Shown here: positions 41,183-50,856 of the stretch, in pieces
Layout: each line of letters opens with the position of its first letter
Numbering within the stretch: the stretch's first letter is position 1
Origin: Sporocytophaga sp.
GTDB lineage: Bacteria; Bacteroidota; Bacteroidia; Cytophagales; Cytophagaceae
Assembly (NCBI RefSeq): GCF_017745095.1
Contig: NZ_JAGHZZ010000030.1
Coordinates: forward strand, 1-51,575
Direction: 5' to 3'
DNA length: 51,575 nt
Notes under the pieces: model-generated
What the model saw: the letters and a program-made list of their open reading frames with translations, nothing else
Databases searched by the model: none
What the model was told of the DNA's origin: nothing
Translations under genes and position numbers: made by a program

Positions 41183-43114
41183 ATGAAGAAATCGGTAAGA
41201 AGGACTTTCCTTGTTTATCTAGCTTTGATTAGTATTCCGGCAAAAATATTTGCACAGGATGCAAATTCGTTATCCAAACAATATCCTGACGAATTGGCAA
41301 TTTACCTGAATAAAAAGAAATCGATCTTTCTTGATATTCAGGCTGATTCCCTGACCATCAATACAGAAAACTTTTCTGAAATGATCTATCTGAAAGACAA
41401 CGCAAATATTCTTTCAGAGAAGGAAATATACTATTCCGGCATGCTCAAAGTTAGTGATGTGGAAGCTAAGTGTATGATTCCTAAAGGCGATGGAGGCTTG
41501 AAGACTATAAAAGTAACTGATTTTATAGATGAGGATGTTCAGGAAAGAGGTATTTTTTTTAATGATTCAAAGGTTAAAAAATTTATTTACCCATCTCTTC
41601 AAAAGGGAGCAAAATCATCTCTTTTCTACAAAGAGGCCTATCTTGAGCCAAGACTTTTCGGTCCATTCTTTTTCAGTGCAGAAGCATTGTCTTTAAGCTC
41701 TGAATTATCAATTACTTATAATAACAAGATTGAGATTGGCTATAAAATAATAGGAGTGGATGAAAGTGCACTTGAAAAAAGCGAGATTAAAAAAGGTAGT
41801 AAAATAATTACTACCTGGAAAATGAAAAACGTTCCCAGGCTTGAACATGATGCAAATGCTCCCAATATAAGGTATTATGCACCTCAAATTATTGTTTATA
41901 TCAAATCACTTAACCTTAAAAGCGGCACCATTAATTATTCTTCAAATTATAAAGACCTTTATCAATGGACTTATAATCTTGTAAAGGGTATTAATAAGGA
42001 TTCGGAAAAAGAGATCAAAGGGCTTGTCGATTCTTTGCTTGTCGGTGCCAAAACAGACCTGGAGAAATCTAAAAGAATTTTTTACTGGGTGCAGGACAAC
42101 ATCAGATACATTGCCTTTGAAGATGGCTATGGAGGTTTTATACCGAGAGATGCTGAAAAGGTATATAGAAAGAGATACGGAGACTGCAAAGATATGGCAA
42201 ACATAACTTCATATATGCATAAACTTGCAGGCATTCCAGCATATTTGACACTCATTGGTTCAAGAGATATCCCTTATGCTGTTTCTGAAGTTCCTTCAAG
42301 TTGCAACTTCAATCATATGATTGCTACAGTGAAACTTGATGGAAAATACTATTTTCTGGATGCCACTGGTAAATATCAGTTGCATGGACAGCCAACTTCA
42401 ATGATTCAGGATAAAGAAGGGTTGATTGTAATGGGAAAAGATAGTTGTATGGTGCTTAAAGTACCTTTAATCGATAGAAGCAAGAACAAAATTATAGATA
42501 CTGTTCATGTTGATTTTGAAAAAAACAGCTTGAAAGGAAAAGGTAAAAGATATATTGAAGGATATCCTAAAATTACATTTGCACATGTATATGGCAACCT
42601 CGATCAGGAGGATAAGGTAGATTATTTCAATAGCTTTTTATCTAAAGGAAACAACAAATGCAAGGTAACTAATCCTATTGTTAAAAACGCATCTGAAAGA
42701 GAAAAGCCAACTGTCGTAAAGTTCGATTTTCGCGTAGAAGATTACTCTTTAACATCGGGCAAAGAAGTGTTTATTAATTTAAATCTGAACAAAGATTTAT
42801 CCTCTCTCAATTTTGAATCTGCAAATAGAAAGACCGATTTTGAAGAAGATTATAAATATGAAATGACGGAAGTTACTACATTTAATATTCCGAAAGGGTA
42901 TAAAGTAAAATACATTCCTGAAAACAAAAAAGTTAATGAGAAGGACTTTGGTTTTGATATTCAATATGAATTAAAAAAAGATAAGTTAGTGTATACAAAG
43001 AAAATATACATAGACTTTCTTATTCTTAAAATGAATCAATTCCCTACGTGGAATAAGATGATCAAAGAATTGAATAAGGCCTATAAAGAAAACATCTCCA
43101 TCGTAGAAAACTAA
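41183..43114 (+). CDS. Secreted DUF3857/transglutaminase-like protein, catalytic
   Basis: The ATG at 41183 gives a proper signal peptide (MKKSVRRTFLVYLALISIPA, cleavage after AQ) and a seven-base gap from the preceding stop; the upstream ATG at 41159 overlaps that gene and adds eight residues before the signal. The product has 643 aa. An N-terminal DUF3857 beta domain (about 50-240) precedes a transglutaminase-like core: Cys in YGDCKDMAN (about 335), His in NFNHMIATV (about 380) and Asp in FLDATG (about 395). The Cys-His-Asp triad is complete, so it may act as a periplasmic peptidase, amidase or crosslinking enzyme. It precedes a degenerate paralogue. Confidence 0.9.
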   Translation: MKKSVRRTFLVYLALISIPAKIFAQDANSLSKQYPDELAIYLNKKKSIFLDIQADSLTINTENFSEMIYLKDNANILSEKEIYYSGMLKVSDVEAKCMIPKGDGGLKTIKVTDFIDEDVQERGIFFNDSKVKKFIYPSLQKGAKSSLFYKEAYLEPRLFGPFFFSAEALSLSSELSITYNNKIEIGYKIIGVDESALEKSEIKKGSKIITTWKMKNVPRLEHDANAPNIRYYAPQIIVYIKSLNLKSGTINYSSNYKDLYQWTYNLVKGINKDSEKEIKGLVDSLLVGAKTDLEKSKRIFYWVQDNIRYIAFEDGYGGFIPRDAEKVYRKRYGDCKDMANITSYMHKLAGIPAYLTLIGSRDIPYAVSEVPSSCNFNHMIATVKLDGKYYFLDATGKYQLHGQPTSMIQDKEGLIVMGKDSCMVLKVPLIDRSKNKIIDTVHVDFEKNSLKGKGKRYIEGYPKITFAHVYGNLDQEDKVDYFNSFLSKGNNKCKVTNPIVKNASEREKPTVVKFDFRVEDYSLTSGKEVFINLNLNKDLSSLNFESANRKTDFEEDYKYEMTEVTTFNIPKGYKVKYIPENKKVNEKDFGFDIQYELKKDKLVYTKKIYIDFLILKMNQFPTWNKMIKELNKAYKENISIVEN

Positions 43115-43123
43115 ACATCGATT

Positions 43124-45094
43124 ATGAATAAGCTTTTTAAAAAAGTTATCTTTTTAGCTATTTTTTGTAACGCATTAACACTGTTTGCACAAAAGCCAGA
43201 AACTGACAGTTATGATTGGGAGGAAAAGAGGGCAAGGTTTAAGGTAAATGCTGATGATCAGAAAGAGTCTTGTGTTATTTTTAAAAACCATGCTTCTGAA
43301 GAGATCTCTTATAATGAGAAAAATGAACCTTACATTTATTCCGTTCATCACCTTATTGTAGCTGTTAACAATGAGTCAGGAATTGAACAATACAATAAAC
43401 TTTCTATATCATTGGCTAATGTGATGGATATTGTAGACATCAAAGTTAGGTCAATCAGTAAAGACGGGAAAATTATTCTTACGGATAAAAGCCACATGAA
43501 AGAAGTCGAAAACCTGGAGAACAAAGGAGCCTTCAAAGTTTTCGCAGTGGAAGGAGTGGAAGTAGGAAGTGAAATAGAATACATTTATAAACTTAAAAAA
43601 TATCCTGCTAATTCAGGAAGAAGATATATACAATTTCAAAACCCAAGCTACAATTACTCTTTTGAACTTATTGTACCAGAGTTTTTAACCTATGATACTA
43701 AAGTGTACAATGGCAATGCACAGGTTAAAGATACTGTTATTGAAAAGAAAAGACACATATCTCTTAAAGTAAATAAAACCAATGCTTTACCTAAGGAAGA
43801 ATACAGTGACTATTGGGCTAATGTAATGCGTCTCGAATATAAGATTGCCAATAATACAAGTACTGGTAAAACAAAAATTGTGACATTCGCTGAAGCGGCT
43901 AAAAGCATTTATGCCAATACTCATGTTACAGATTCTAAAATTGATAAACAGGTAGACGGACTTTTAAAGAAAATCAAGCTGGACAAATCTGCTTCAGAAG
44001 AAGATAAAATCAGGCTGATTGAAAATCACATTAAGAGTAACTTTATTGTAAATCAAAACGGAGGTAGTGAAAGTTCTCAGATTGACTTCATATTAAAGAA
44101 TAAATTCGGTTCCAAATTCGGAATGACAAGGTTGTTTATTAAACTCTTTGAGAGAGCTGAAGTAAGCCACAGACTGGCACTTTCTAATGATAAGACAAGC
44201 GAACGATTTGACCCTAAGTTTGAATCATGGGATTATCTTGATGAACAACTGATCTACTTTGATAAGCTGGACAAATATATGTCTCCCGTTCAGTTTGAAT
44301 TCCGTTATCCAATGATACCTTCATATTTCCTGGGTAATTATGCCATGGTTATCAAGCCTGTTACAGTTGGTGATTTTACTACAGGACTCAGTGAAATCAA
44401 ACTGATACCTTCAATTGATTATAAGTTGAATCATGATAACCTCATCATCAATCTCGCTGTTGATCTGGAAAATGACAATTCAACTATTTCAATAGAGAGA
44501 AGTTTTAAAGGTTATAAAGCAATGTTTATTCAGCCTTATTACGATTTGATTCCTGAGGATAAGCGTAAAGAGCTATTTGATGAGCTTTTAAAAAGTCAGG
44601 CTAAAGACGGACATGTAAGCAATGTTACAGTAAAAAATGTAGACAAGAACATATCTCCGTATGTTCAGCCAATGCTGATTACAGGTACTTTAAAAAGCGA
44701 TGAACTGATTGAAAAAGCAGGAGGTAAGTACCTGCTGAAAATAGGCGAAATCATCGGGCCACAGAATGAACTATATCAGGAAAAGAAGAGAAACACAGAG
44801 ATCTCTCTGGATTATCCTAATGAATATGTAAGAAAGATAAAGTTCGAGATTCCACAGGGATATAAAATTCCGAATTTAAAAGACCTTAATAAAAACATTG
44901 TTTTCAAAGACGGAAACGAAAATTCCATGGGCTTTACTTCTTCATATAAACAGGAAGGCAGAATTGTAACAATCGATGTGGAAGAATATTACAAAAAGCT
45001 TACTTATCCAATTGAGGTATTTGAGCAATTCAGGAAGGTAATTAATGCAGCAGCAGATTTTAATAAAATTACTCTTGTTCTCGAAAAAGAATAA
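43124..45094 (+). CDS. Secreted DUF3857 protein with degenerate transglutaminase domain
   Basis: The 656-aa protein has a signal peptide (about 1-22, ending LFAQ) and the same DUF3857-plus-transglutaminase layout as the gene before it, nine bases upstream. The catalytic segment has changed: where the paralogue has RYGDCKDMAN, this one has KFGSKFGMTR, so the nucleophilic Cys is gone, and the His/Asp region is replaced by FESWDYLDEQLIYFDKLDKY. It is probably a non-catalytic partner, perhaps regulating or scaffolding the active enzyme. A strong terminator follows. Confidence 0.88.
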   Translation: MNKLFKKVIFLAIFCNALTLFAQKPETDSYDWEEKRARFKVNADDQKESCVIFKNHASEEISYNEKNEPYIYSVHHLIVAVNNESGIEQYNKLSISLANVMDIVDIKVRSISKDGKIILTDKSHMKEVENLENKGAFKVFAVEGVEVGSEIEYIYKLKKYPANSGRRYIQFQNPSYNYSFELIVPEFLTYDTKVYNGNAQVKDTVIEKKRHISLKVNKTNALPKEEYSDYWANVMRLEYKIANNTSTGKTKIVTFAEAAKSIYANTHVTDSKIDKQVDGLLKKIKLDKSASEEDKIRLIENHIKSNFIVNQNGGSESSQIDFILKNKFGSKFGMTRLFIKLFERAEVSHRLALSNDKTSERFDPKFESWDYLDEQLIYFDKLDKYMSPVQFEFRYPMIPSYFLGNYAMVIKPVTVGDFTTGLSEIKLIPSIDYKLNHDNLIINLAVDLENDNSTISIERSFKGYKAMFIQPYYDLIPEDKRKELFDELLKSQAKDGHVSNVTVKNVDKNISPYVQPMLITGTLKSDELIEKAGGKYLLKIGEIIGPQNELYQEKKRNTEISLDYPNEYVRKIKFEIPQGYKIPNLKDLNKNIVFKDGNENSMGFTSSYKQEGRIVTIDVEEYYKKLTYPIEVFEQFRKVINAAADFNKITLVLEKE

Positions 45095-45117
45095 AGTAAT
45101 TTCTTAACGAAAAATTT

Positions 45118-45151
45118 AAAGGGCTTATCCAGTAATTCGGGTAAGCCCTTT
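45118..45151 (+). terminator. Intrinsic terminator closing the repeat/transglutaminase operon
   Basis: AAAGGGCTTA (45118-45127) pairs with TAAGCCCTTT (45142-45151), with extra G-U and G-C pairs inside. The bases downstream are moderately T-rich. Confidence 0.85.
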
Positions 45152-45370
45152 GTGTTGCAATTACTTTTTAAAAAATATTATATTTTAAAATTCTGTCCTT
45201 AAAGGAGTTTAGAATTGTGAATTCTTAATCATTTGAAAATTAAGTAGTTTTTATTAATTTCAATGATGTTTTTAGTATTGGTTTTGCCTGTTTTATTAAT
45301 TAGTATAGAAAAAAAATACTTTATTCTGTAATACAGCGTAATTATCCAGTCTTATTATCTGAAATCAGAT

Positions 45371-45976
45371 ATGTCTGAGGTAGAATTAATAAAAAAGATT
45401 CAAAACAAAGATAAAGCGGCGATAAAGGAATTGTACCTCCGATATTCTCCGGTGATGCTAAGCATTTGTGTGCGTTACTGTGGCAACAGGGAGGATGCCA
45501 AAGATGTAATGCATGAGTGCTTTATCAAAATCATTACTCAAATAGGTAAATATTCCGGCAAAGGAAATTTCGAAGGCTGGATGAAGCGGATAATGGTCAA
45601 TGCTTCTCTTGATTTTTATAAACGTAAACGTAAAAACGAACATATAGAAATTGAAGAGGGACATTTCAGTACTTCTGCTGCTGATGATGATGTATTTTCT
45701 GGAAACAGTATTGATAAGAGAGATGTTGGAGGCAATCCCAATGACCTCATACTTAGAGCCGATTTTAGCAAAGAAGAAATCATTGAAAGTATTTATCAGA
45801 TTCCTGAAAGCTACAGAATCATTTTTAATTTATTCGTCATTGAAAATTATGCTCACCCTGAAATAGCACAAATGCTCGGTATAGAAGAAAATACCAGCCG
45901 AACGCGCCTTTTCAGAGCTAAGGAAATGATTAAAAAAGTATTGCATCAAAAAAGTATCGAACGGTTAGCCAAATGA
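45371..45976 (+). CDS. ECF-type RNA polymerase sigma factor
   Basis: The 201-aa protein has region 2 (about 5-75; ELYLRYSPVMLSICVRYCGN, REDAKDVMHECFIKI, FEGWMKRIMVNASLDFYKR) and region 4 (about 140-195; IYQIPESYRIIFNLFVIENY, HPEIAQMLGIEENTSRTRLF), joined by an acidic linker. The stop overlaps the next ATG by four bases (ATGA), which couples it to a membrane protein that looks like its anti-sigma factor. Confidence 0.93.
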   Translation: MSEVELIKKIQNKDKAAIKELYLRYSPVMLSICVRYCGNREDAKDVMHECFIKIITQIGKYSGKGNFEGWMKRIMVNASLDFYKRKRKNEHIEIEEGHFSTSAADDDVFSGNSIDKRDVGGNPNDLILRADFSKEEIIESIYQIPESYRIIFNLFVIENYAHPEIAQMLGIEENTSRTRLFRAKEMIKKVLHQKSIERLAK

Positions 45977-46614
45977 GTAACGATAATTCACATAGCGAAA
46001 AACTACCTGTAGAAGATCTCTTTCGTGATGTCTTTAGCGATCATAAGGAGACTGTGAATGAAAAAGACGTTGAGCAGTTTTTAGGTCAGTTGGAAGACAC
46101 CGGTTTTTTTGATAAGAATAAAAGAAGACCGCTGTTTATATTTTTTTTAACATCTGTCATAGTTGGCGGAACAATATTCTATTTTACATTACAATTTCAG
46201 AAGGGTAATCAAAAAGCTACCAACAATCGATCCGCTAAAATTTCCGATATACCTGCATCTGGAGCTACAGAGAATTGTGATGAAGAAGATGTGACTGAAA
46301 ATGGTGAAGAATCAAATAGAGAACACAATATAATTCAGAAAAAGGTATCTCAACCTATTTCTGATGTGAGCAATAACTCACAGAATGTTCATCATAAGGA
46401 AACTGCAGTAGATAATCAAGTCCATATTGCAGAACCTGAAATACAGGCAAAAGATACTATTATTACCGATGTAATTCCTGTTCTGCCTGTATCCAAACGT
46501 CAGAAAGACAGCATAAGGATAAAATACATTATACAGGTAGATACAATTAAAACAATAGATTCTCTGAACATAAGAAAACGAAAGTGGGAGAAGATGAAAG
46601 GGAAGAATAAATAA
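45973..46614 (+). CDS. Single-pass membrane protein, probable anti-sigma factor
   Basis: The 213-aa protein has a short cytosolic N-terminus (about 1-50, acidic, VEDLFRDVFSDHKETVNEKD), one membrane helix (about 53-74) and a low-complexity periplasmic region rich in Ser, Asn, Glu and Gln. This is the size and topology of membrane anti-sigma factors, and it is translationally coupled to the sigma gene by a four-base overlap. No zinc-binding anti-sigma motif is seen, so the role is inferred from context. Confidence 0.7.
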   Translation: MSNDNSHSEKLPVEDLFRDVFSDHKETVNEKDVEQFLGQLEDTGFFDKNKRRPLFIFFLTSVIVGGTIFYFTLQFQKGNQKATNNRSAKISDIPASGATENCDEEDVTENGEESNREHNIIQKKVSQPISDVSNNSQNVHHKETAVDNQVHIAEPEIQAKDTIITDVIPVLPVSKRQKDSIRIKYIIQVDTIKTIDSLNIRKRKWEKMKGKNK

Positions 46615-46627
46615 AGACATTTTCTCT

Positions 46628-47536
46628 ATGAAATATTGGTTTTTATTATCGTTGATTTTCTTCTGTTATACTCAGGTTATGTGTCAGGATATCCGCTACG
46701 ACACGACGTATCAGGTGACTTATGAAAATGGGATTAAAGATTCCGTTATAGTGATTTATAAGCGTGTTATCGTCAATGAGAAATTTTATATTGTTGACAG
46801 TACTCAAAAGTACAGGTGGGCATTGGATGCACATGTAGATCCTTTTATAACAGCTTCCAGACTTAAATCATATCATTTCACCTCTCCGGAGATCAATAAT
46901 CATAACAAAGAAGTAAAGTATACAGGACAATCCATCGGATTCAATTTTTATAGTACTGGTAAAATGATTGATATCAGAGTTGGACTGAACTTTTCCAGAT
47001 ATACAATTTCTCTGAAAAGTAGCAGAAATGTATTTACTCAAACGACTACAAAATATCTGGAAAATGATACTCTTGACACTTACTACACAGTTGATGATAA
47101 TGGTCAAATAACTTACTTCTACATTATAGAACCTCAGGAAAAAACCAGAATTGATACTAAAACAGAATTCCAAAATAATTCTGCAATAGGTAAATTTTAT
47201 TATACACAAATTGTTTTGCAGGGTGCATACAAAAGGACAATTAAGAACTGGGATCTATTACTATTTGCAGGTCCTGTAGCCGATATATTAATAACATCAA
47301 GAGGAAATATATTGAATGAAAAAGGAGATAAGGTTTCATCCAGAGAAGTTAGCATTAATAAACCAACTATAAATTTTCAAGCTAATTTACAGACCTGCTA
47401 CCATCTTTCACCCAGAATACAACTTTTTGTAGAACCTTATTTCCAAAAGTTTTTATTCTCATTTAATAAAGAGCAATATGCCCTTTACCCAAGGAATTTT
47501 ATAGGGCTCAAAAGCGGATTAAAATTTTCTCTATAA
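46628..47536 (+). CDS. Outer-membrane beta-barrel-like protein
   Basis: The 302-aa protein has a signal peptide (about 1-19, ending VMCQ) and, from about 95, alternating strands such as YTGQSIGFNFYSTGKMIDIR, IGKFYYTQIVLQGAYKRTI and LFVEPYFQKFLFSF, with a barrel-like C-terminus (FIGLKSGLKFSL). It is probably an eight- to ten-stranded outer-membrane barrel. It lies 13 bases after the presumed anti-sigma factor gene, in the same operon, which suggests it may be part of an envelope-stress or surface sensing unit. Confidence 0.75.
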   Translation: MKYWFLLSLIFFCYTQVMCQDIRYDTTYQVTYENGIKDSVIVIYKRVIVNEKFYIVDSTQKYRWALDAHVDPFITASRLKSYHFTSPEINNHNKEVKYTGQSIGFNFYSTGKMIDIRVGLNFSRYTISLKSSRNVFTQTTTKYLENDTLDTYYTVDDNGQITYFYIIEPQEKTRIDTKTEFQNNSAIGKFYYTQIVLQGAYKRTIKNWDLLLFAGPVADILITSRGNILNEKGDKVSSREVSINKPTINFQANLQTCYHLSPRIQLFVEPYFQKFLFSFNKEQYALYPRNFIGLKSGLKFSL

Positions 47537-47595
47537 TTTTTTGTAACACCTGATTTTTTTTCTGTCTGGTCTATAGAAACTAAAAAGCTACAACT

Positions 47596-50500
47596 ATGAA
47601 AGCGAACTTTTATTCAGTTAAAGATTATGGAATTCACACCTCCCGGTGTTTCATTATCTTCTTTTTATTAATGATTCTTATTAACGGCAGAAGTATAGCT
47701 CAATTAACTATACCTTATCTAAGTGAACCTATTGATGCTTCACTTAAAGACACTGCATACTTCTCCGCCTGTCGTTTTCCATATTCTGTTTCCAATATAT
47801 TGCCAGGAAACAGCGAAACTGTCCAATGGAAAGTTGTCAAAGGAACTGTTAGTATCATGCTGGAGACACAGGCTAATATGCAGGTGAGAGATATAAAAGG
47901 TGATACTGCAATTCTTACATATACCATTTATAATCCGGACAAAGTTGCCAGGTTTATTGATACTCTGTGGTTATTCAAAACAAACAGTCTGCCTTGTTCT
48001 ATTATAGATAGATCGTGGCCTTTGCCTTCTGTAAAATGCGGAGACACTATTACATTGTATTCTAAATTTCCTATAGGCTATAATCACAGATGGACTACCA
48101 CTTCAACAAATGCTGAAATTATTGATGGAGCAACAACTGGTACACTTAAAGTGAAACTTCTTACAGCGGGAAACTTTATCATTAATGTAAATGCTTTTTC
48201 TGCAAATGACTATAATACATTTTTTGATTCTTATGCATTAAGCGTAACTTGTTCAGCACCAACTGTAACACAAGCAGAAGCCGGCCCTAATCAAAACCTT
48301 ACTCCATGTCAGTATCCTTTTACATTGTCTGGAAATGCTCCTGCATCGGGCGAAACGGTAAAATGGGAAGTTGAAACAGGCTCTGCATATATTCAGAATG
48401 AGGATAGTAAAGACCTTAGAATTCTGGATATAAGTAATGGAACAAGGTTAAAATATACAATTACCAGAGGTGATCTAACAAGTATTGATTATGTCAGCAT
48501 TTCGACAGATTCCGTCCTTACAGATAAATGTAATCCGGTTATTAGTAACACAAATCCCAAGTGCGGAGATACAATTTCCATTGATTTCTCATGGAACAAT
48601 CAATTTCAATACATTTTGCAATGGACGACTCCAGATGGCCTTTCTCTTATCAGTCAAACATCCGTAAGTGCAAAGTTTAAAGTATCTATCGGAGGACCAA
48701 TGACTTTACTTGTTTTATTAAAAAGCAACTATAATACTTTTGCAAAGAGAATTTCAATTAATGCTACTTGCCCTCAGACTTCTTTAACTAAAGCTAAAGC
48801 TGGAAGTGATATTTATATATTACCATGTCAGTTTCCTTATACTCTTTCTCCTGAAAGTGTACCGCAATTAGGTGAAACTGCAAAATGGGAAGTTGTTCCA
48901 GGGACAGGAATTGCTTATCTATTAAATGAAAATTCTCCTAAGGCAATATTAACCGATGCCCTGAACGGAACACGTTTGAAATACACAATCACAAATGGAA
49001 GTCAATCTTCTACTGATACCTTAACTGTAAATATTTTGGGCACGCTATGCGATCCGTTTATTTCTAATCGTGCTCCAAAATGTGGTGATACGGTACATAT
49101 TTATTTTAATAACCCGAGCATTGCATCTTATACATTCAAGTGGGAGTTTTCAGGAATAACTCCTTACTATACAACTGATGCAAGTGCAGGTTTAATCATG
49201 ACTAAAACTGGTAATTACCGGATAAATACAACTGTTATATCTCCTCATCAGCTAAATACTGTTACCAATACAATTACATTAAGTTCAACATGCTCGTCTT
49301 CTGTTACACAGGCAAATGCAGGCGAACATTATCAAACAGTAACCTGTAATAATCCCATCTTACAGAACGCAAATAGTCCTGGTCCAAATGAAATGGGTGA
49401 GTGGAAGCTTCTAACAGGTAATGCTGTCATTACAGAAAAAAATAATCCTAAAACAACAATAACAAATGTCAGTTCCGAATTGCTTGTTTTGGTTTGGACA
49501 ATATCAAATGGTTCAGCTTCTTCATCAGATACTATTAGAATCAGTGTAATACCACTTAAAGTAACATTCGTCAATATTAAAAATGCTACATGCAATGAAA
49601 GTGACGGGAGTGTTAAATTGCAGATAAAGTATGGAACATCATTTAATGTAGAGCCTCTGTATTGTCAAGTTACATGGGAAAATGGCTCTTCTGATACCAT
49701 ACGTCGTAATCTTCCATCAGGTAGTTATTACGTTTCGGTAGTTGATAGGGATGGTTGCAAGGCAACAGATACTGTCAGGATTTCAGACAACTGTAATGAA
49801 GTAAAAAGATATAGCGTTGAAGGTAATGTTTACGGAGGAGTAAATTTATATAAAAACGGTCTTGCATTACTTATAAAACAGAATGAAAGTTTTCCTGTTG
49901 CGGTCAATAGTGTTCATGTTAAAAACGGTTATTACAAATTCACAGGAGTAGAAAAAGGAGAATATACCGTATATGTTCTACCTTATAAAGATTCTTTATT
50001 AACTATTCTGGATGACTATTTCTTGCCTACTTATTATGTGAATAAGGTAAGTCTAACAACTGCAAATCCTATTCAGGTAAAAGGCAATACTTACAGTGTA
50101 GATATAAAGCTTGCTGAAAGGAAACAATCTAACATAGGACCTAATAATGTTAAAGTGAATATTGATCCCAAAAATGGATCTCCTATTTCTACATTCCCAG
50201 TGTTATTATTCAATGAGAAAAATGAATTGGTTGATGCAGGTTTCTTTGACGGAACATCAGTATACTTTGATAATTTGGCAAGTGGTAAATATTTTGTGGC
50301 AATGGCTATAACCAATGATGGATACAAAAACTCTGCTTTGTTTGAAGTAAATAACGCACGAATAATTGTTGATGCTGAACTTAAAGACGGAACCGTTACC
50401 AGTACAGAAATTTCAATTGACAACACTATTCGTGCTTTCCCAAATCCATTCAAAGATCAGCTTACTATTGAAATTACAAATGTAACCAGTGAATGCAAGG

Positions 50501-50658
50501 CGAGATTAATTGATCCAATTTCTGTGAAAGAAGTAAAAGTATTCTCAGTCATTTCTGGTCAGAATCTGGTAAACATGGATGATCTTGCTGCAGGGTTCTA
50601 TATACTTCAGATTGAAAATGGAGGTGAAGTTAAAAATGTAAGTATTATTAAACAATAA
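47596..50658 (+). CDS. Secreted repeat protein with SprB-like repeat and T9SS sorting domain
   Basis: The 1020-aa protein begins with a basic stretch and a signal peptide (about 20-36, FIIFFLLMILINGRSIAQ). Four PKD/Ig-like repeats (about 40-190, 225-385, 395-560, 570-655) share the pattern NAGPNQ...PCQFPYTL...GETVKWEV...GTRLKYTI. An SprB-type repeat follows (about 660-735, NATCNESDGSVKL and YYVSVVDRDGC), then carboxypeptidase-like beta domains (about 740-940), and a type A T9SS sorting domain (about 945-1020, FPNPFKDQLTI). SprB is the gliding adhesin of Flavobacterium. This one is likely a surface adhesin-type protein; 60 bases separate it from the barrel gene, so it may belong to the sigma operon. 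Confidence 0.85.
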   Translation: MKANFYSVKDYGIHTSRCFIIFFLLMILINGRSIAQLTIPYLSEPIDASLKDTAYFSACRFPYSVSNILPGNSETVQWKVVKGTVSIMLETQANMQVRDIKGDTAILTYTIYNPDKVARFIDTLWLFKTNSLPCSIIDRSWPLPSVKCGDTITLYSKFPIGYNHRWTTTSTNAEIIDGATTGTLKVKLLTAGNFIINVNAFSANDYNTFFDSYALSVTCSAPTVTQAEAGPNQNLTPCQYPFTLSGNAPASGETVKWEVETGSAYIQNEDSKDLRILDISNGTRLKYTITRGDLTSIDYVSISTDSVLTDKCNPVISNTNPKCGDTISIDFSWNNQFQYILQWTTPDGLSLISQTSVSAKFKVSIGGPMTLLVLLKSNYNTFAKRISINATCPQTSLTKAKAGSDIYILPCQFPYTLSPESVPQLGETAKWEVVPGTGIAYLLNENSPKAILTDALNGTRLKYTITNGSQSSTDTLTVNILGTLCDPFISNRAPKCGDTVHIYFNNPSIASYTFKWEFSGITPYYTTDASAGLIMTKTGNYRINTTVISPHQLNTVTNTITLSSTCSSSVTQANAGEHYQTVTCNNPILQNANSPGPNEMGEWKLLTGNAVITEKNNPKTTITNVSSELLVLVWTISNGSASSSDTIRISVIPLKVTFVNIKNATCNESDGSVKLQIKYGTSFNVEPLYCQVTWENGSSDTIRRNLPSGSYYVSVVDRDGCKATDTVRISDNCNEVKRYSVEGNVYGGVNLYKNGLALLIKQNESFPVAVNSVHVKNGYYKFTGVEKGEYTVYVLPYKDSLLTILDDYFLPTYYVNKVSLTTANPIQVKGNTYSVDIKLAERKQSNIGPNNVKVNIDPKNGSPISTFPVLLFNEKNELVDAGFFDGTSVYFDNLASGKYFVAMAITNDGYKNSALFEVNNARIIVDAELKDGTVTSTEISIDNTIRAFPNPFKDQLTIEITNVTSECKARLIDPISVKEVKVFSVISGQNLVNMDDLAAGFYILQIENGGEVKNVSIIKQ

Positions 50659-50680
50659 AAATCATTTACCAATTAACCTT

Positions 50681-50711
50681 AGCCCCTGTTAACCGCAATG
50701 GGGGCTTTTTT
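50681..50711 (+). terminator. Intrinsic terminator after the T9SS repeat protein
   Basis: AGCCCC (50681-50686) pairs with GGGGCT (50701-50706) around a 14-base loop and is followed by a T-run. Confidence 0.88.
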
Positions 50712-50750
50712 ATTTCAAAGTTATTTAGTTGTGAGTTTTACTTTCGAGAG

Positions 50751-50798
50751 GTAACTAACTTAGTAAGTTACTGATAGGTAGACTGCTGTATTCAGCAG
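50751..50798. repeat. Two small inverted repeats before the second sigma gene
   Basis: GTAACT (50751-50756) and AGTTAC (50766-50771) form an imperfect palindrome, and CTGCTG (50783-50788) pairs exactly with CAGCAG (50793-50798) around TATT. They could be the 3' end of the minus-strand gene at 50857 or an operator. No T-run is present. Confidence 0.35.
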
Positions 50799-50856
50799 AA
50801 CCAGATGGGATTCGTATTAGATGTAAAAAGATTAAAGGATAAATTCTAAATTTATC

